Both the position numbers and the translations under genes were made by a program. Positions 43,401 to 44,017 of a stretch of DNA of 44,017 nucleotides are shown piece after piece; the stretch's first letter is position 1; each line of letters begins with the position of its first letter. This DNA comes from an uncultured Eubacteriales bacterium. GTDB lineage: Bacteria > Bacillota > Clostridia > Christensenellales > Aristaeellaceae. Below the pieces are notes generated by a model. The model was not told the DNA's origin. It was given only the letters and a program-made list of their open reading frames with translations, and made no database searches. The DNA is taken from positions 1 to 44,017 of the forward strand of contig URUF01000016.1 in assembly GCA_900550955.1 (NCBI GenBank), read 5' to 3'.

Positions 43401-43697
43401 CGCAAGCTGGGCCGCGAGGTTGAGGCGCGCATCCTGCTTAGTAAAGTAACCGCTATGCAGGAGGAGCGCTCCCAGCTGCCCGCTATCGGCTGGGAGGATA
43501 CGGTTGCCGCGTTCAACCCGTTTGTAAACGATCCGCAGGAGCAGCGCGACGGCATGGTGGCTTATCAACTGGCAGGCATACGCAAATATGTGGGAGATCA
43601 GGAAGGCGCTCGCAAGCTATACCAAAAAAGCCTTGCGCTGTGGCCTGAAAACATGAACACTTGGATGGAACTGGATTTTTTGCAGGAATCAACTTGA
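40455..43697 (+). CDS. DUF5107-like (mutarotase-fold) protein with TPR repeats
   Basis: A 1080-aa protein with no signal peptide or membrane helix. The N-terminal ~400 residues look like DUF5107, related to galactose-mutarotase/aldose-epimerase folds: RLILIPELGGRIFEAYDK (70-87) and WISGGLEFNWPFHHRPSTFMPV (111-132), whose E117 and H123 are candidate active-site residues. From about 440 on, repeated helical pairs with TPR spacing appear (EALRRDPNHIPSLIALGEYKY, ASAYAALAQWKLGNLQDAMRFIDKAI, EKALALFESALELPENLHAG). The likely start is a GTG at 40455 (AAGG upstream); a later ATG at 40485 is possible. Enzymatic activity is unproven; by context it may hydrolyse or epimerise the imported sugar. It is transcribed apart from the ABC genes after a strong terminator. 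Confidence 0.75.
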   Translation: MQPVTVRVETMAIPTYPIMASEKLPMFNENRMHQGTKGNPYPVKPVLSVMRENCQPRNYEVVRMENDFIRLILIPELGGRIFEAYDKVNQYDFLYRQHCIKPALIGAYGLWISGGLEFNWPFHHRPSTFMPVNFSTETQADGTAITWLSECDPTDRTRCTIGIVLRPDAAYFETRIQVTNRTPLRHSFLMWQNAAVPVNDDYQFIFPPDVNYANNHYSLTKPSVNYPIAHGSYASAFYDEPTDISWYKNCFHATSHFAAPSKYDFFGGYDHGRKAGVIHVANHHISPGKKMFTWGCGKLAGHWEKALTDTDGRYCELMAGSYSNNQPDFTWLNPYEAKAFSQFWYPIGAIGKVSFATLDAAVRVALEEGELIVQTTKAQKNLRVVLKVKDQAVFDGRCDTQPCKPIALHFAPAAGLYSVALYAQCGGELLHYTQEVLDEMHYPEPLTLDPHPDNLKTVQELYLQGVHKDQYRNPQIEPDVYYEEALRRDPNHIPSLIALGEYKYRHGYFAEAKKLLEKAIANEHLYNQRYQDGEAEYLLGLVLDAMGETDRAYGMFYSAAWSGYTVSKAMSKLAAIDGRRKDYNSMLAHAVTALEASARHPIASAYAALAQWKLGNLQDAMRFIDKAIRYDPLNDLAVYVKLLLQNKEVGELEAASRSDFGQTALDIAFDLADGGFVEEAFNLLTSINNVTTPMVGYTAAYLAEQLGRDGAALRKQAALQEVKTAYPYRLEEIRVLKAAVGNEKDAAARNLLACALYDKGHFACASQLWREAHALDAKNAAYARNLAVACFSHMKCKEEALRLLVEAMELEPQNDQLKLEYLYAATKLGAPGAERLRVIKEHPLFGKPVDDYVLEHAKAYCVAGRYEEARKVMMAHDFVPAEGGEIAIIDLYFTIMLHLGREAMKTGDLEKALALFESALELPENLHAGLWFETAQTPLYYYQAVVLEKLGRAEESKAMYEKCLYHRLPTKPDMPFYYASAMRKLGREVEARILLSKVTAMQEERSQLPAIGWEDTVAAFNPFVNDPQEQRDGMVAYQLAGIRKYVGDQEGARKLYQKSLALWPENMNTWMELDFLQEST

Positions 43698-43733
43698 AAT
43701 CCTGATCCATGGCAAGGCTATAAATGAATACAT

Positions 43734-43779
43734 GCGGGCGTGGAATGGCGAAGCGACAGTGGAGCCATTCCACGCCCGC
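43734..43779. repeat. Long perfect hairpin after the DUF5107-TPR gene
   Basis: A 16-bp perfect inverted repeat (43734-43749 with 43764-43779) around a 14-nt loop. No T-run follows on either strand, so it is not a standard terminator. It lies 36 nt past the stop codon and may end that transcript or be an independent repeat. Between 43780 and the IS end I see nothing else. Confidence 0.55.
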
Positions 43780-43867
43780 GCTGCCGCCGGCGGGGAATCG
43801 AAGTACGCAAGGGCGGCTTTGGCAATCAAATTGCTAAGGCGCACAAAAAAACACCCATGCCTCGTAT

Positions 43868-44017
43868 TGGACTGCTATAAGGCAAGTAGACACAAAAAAG
43901 AAACCCTGTCGTAGAATTACGCGAGATTACGCGGCTTTACTCCGGATTTCAAACGGAGTAAGGCCGTTTTTCATATCAATGCGTTGGTAGTTATAGAAAT
44001 GGATATACTCGTCGACC
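43868..44017 (-). mobile_element. IS3-family insertion sequence, 3' end (runs off window)
   Basis: The window ends inside an IS3-family element whose transposase 3' end reads leftward. The likely element tip, read leftward, is TGTCTACTTGCC...CAGTCCA, so the outer boundary is near 43868; IS3-type tips often begin TG and carry TGTCTACTTG-like sequence. The boundary is inferred, because the other end is outside the window. Confidence 0.55.
43927..44016 (-). CDS. IS3-family transposase OrfB, C-terminal fragment
   Basis: The last 29 codons of a transposase read VDEYIHFYNYQRIDMKNG followed by LTPFEIRSKAA and a TAA stop (43927-43929). The Y(I/V)xFYNxxRI...LTPxE(Y/I)R pattern is the usual C-terminus of the IS3-family DDE integrase (IS150-like groups). 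The rest, including the DDE triad and any programmed frameshift with OrfA, lies beyond the window, so it may be intact or broken. Confidence 0.85.
   Translation of the reverse strand, partial: VDEYIHFYNYQRIDMKNGLTPFEIRSKAA

Noticed and set aside
43780..43867. tRNA-like segment near GGGGAATCGAAG
   Set aside because: It resembles a T-loop by chance; no acceptor, D or anticodon stem can be built around it.
1..44017. CRISPR array or prophage
   Set aside because: I saw no regularly spaced direct repeats, cas genes, integrase or phage structural genes.

Overview
The window looks like chromosomal DNA of a GC-rich, anaerobic, probably gut-associated Firmicute (Clostridia; Christensenellales-like is a guess). 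The reasons are a Clostridia-type asd-dapA-dapB cluster, DegV, Xpt, Na/Pi-PhoU and BMP/Yuf nucleoside-transporter genes, YesM/YesN two-component genes, AGGAGG-like ribosome binding sites and sigma-A promoters close to TTGACA-N17-TATAAT. I see no tRNA, rRNA, CRISPR array or prophage.

Layout. 1-320: hairpin-rich intergenic DNA and the asd promoter. 321-3118: asd-dapA-dapB, lysine/DAP synthesis (lysA lies apart at 16.8-18.0 kb). 3105-5499: an XRE regulator, DegV, a 251-bp hairpin-studded MITE-like element and xpt. 5554-8352: a cytoplasmic GH13 maltodextrin-degrading enzyme and its LacI-type regulator with an operator. 8586-10196: Na/phosphate symporter with a PhoU tail. 10267-14552: pth-mfd, translationally coupled. 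14686-18035: a GT-C-like membrane protein, rnpB with its own promoter and terminator, and lysA. 18296-22517: a metal-handling protein that fuses an HMA domain, a DsbD/SafE-like membrane domain and a cupredoxin, followed by an OmpR-type two-component system. 22514-28988 (minus): BMP binding protein, ABC ATPase, two permeases and a coupled DUF6020-like membrane protein. 29199-30473: purA, divergent from a small exported FMN-binding protein.

31236-43697 is a carbohydrate-use locus, visibly poorer in GC than the rest. YesM, YesN and a GH50/agarase-like hydrolase run leftward. Two ABC permeases, a solute-binding protein and a large DUF5107-TPR protein run rightward. The inferred logic is that YesM senses an extracellular oligosaccharide, YesN activates both arms, the ABC system imports the sugar, and the two cytoplasmic proteins process it. 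The locus ends against the 3' part of an IS3-family element (from about 43868 to the window edge), which fits acquisition by transfer.

Most promising for novelty are the GH50/DUF5107-TPR sugar locus, the HMA-membrane-cupredoxin fusion with its two-component system, the MITE-like palindromic element at 4651-4901, and the lack of lipoprotein cysteines in both binding proteins.
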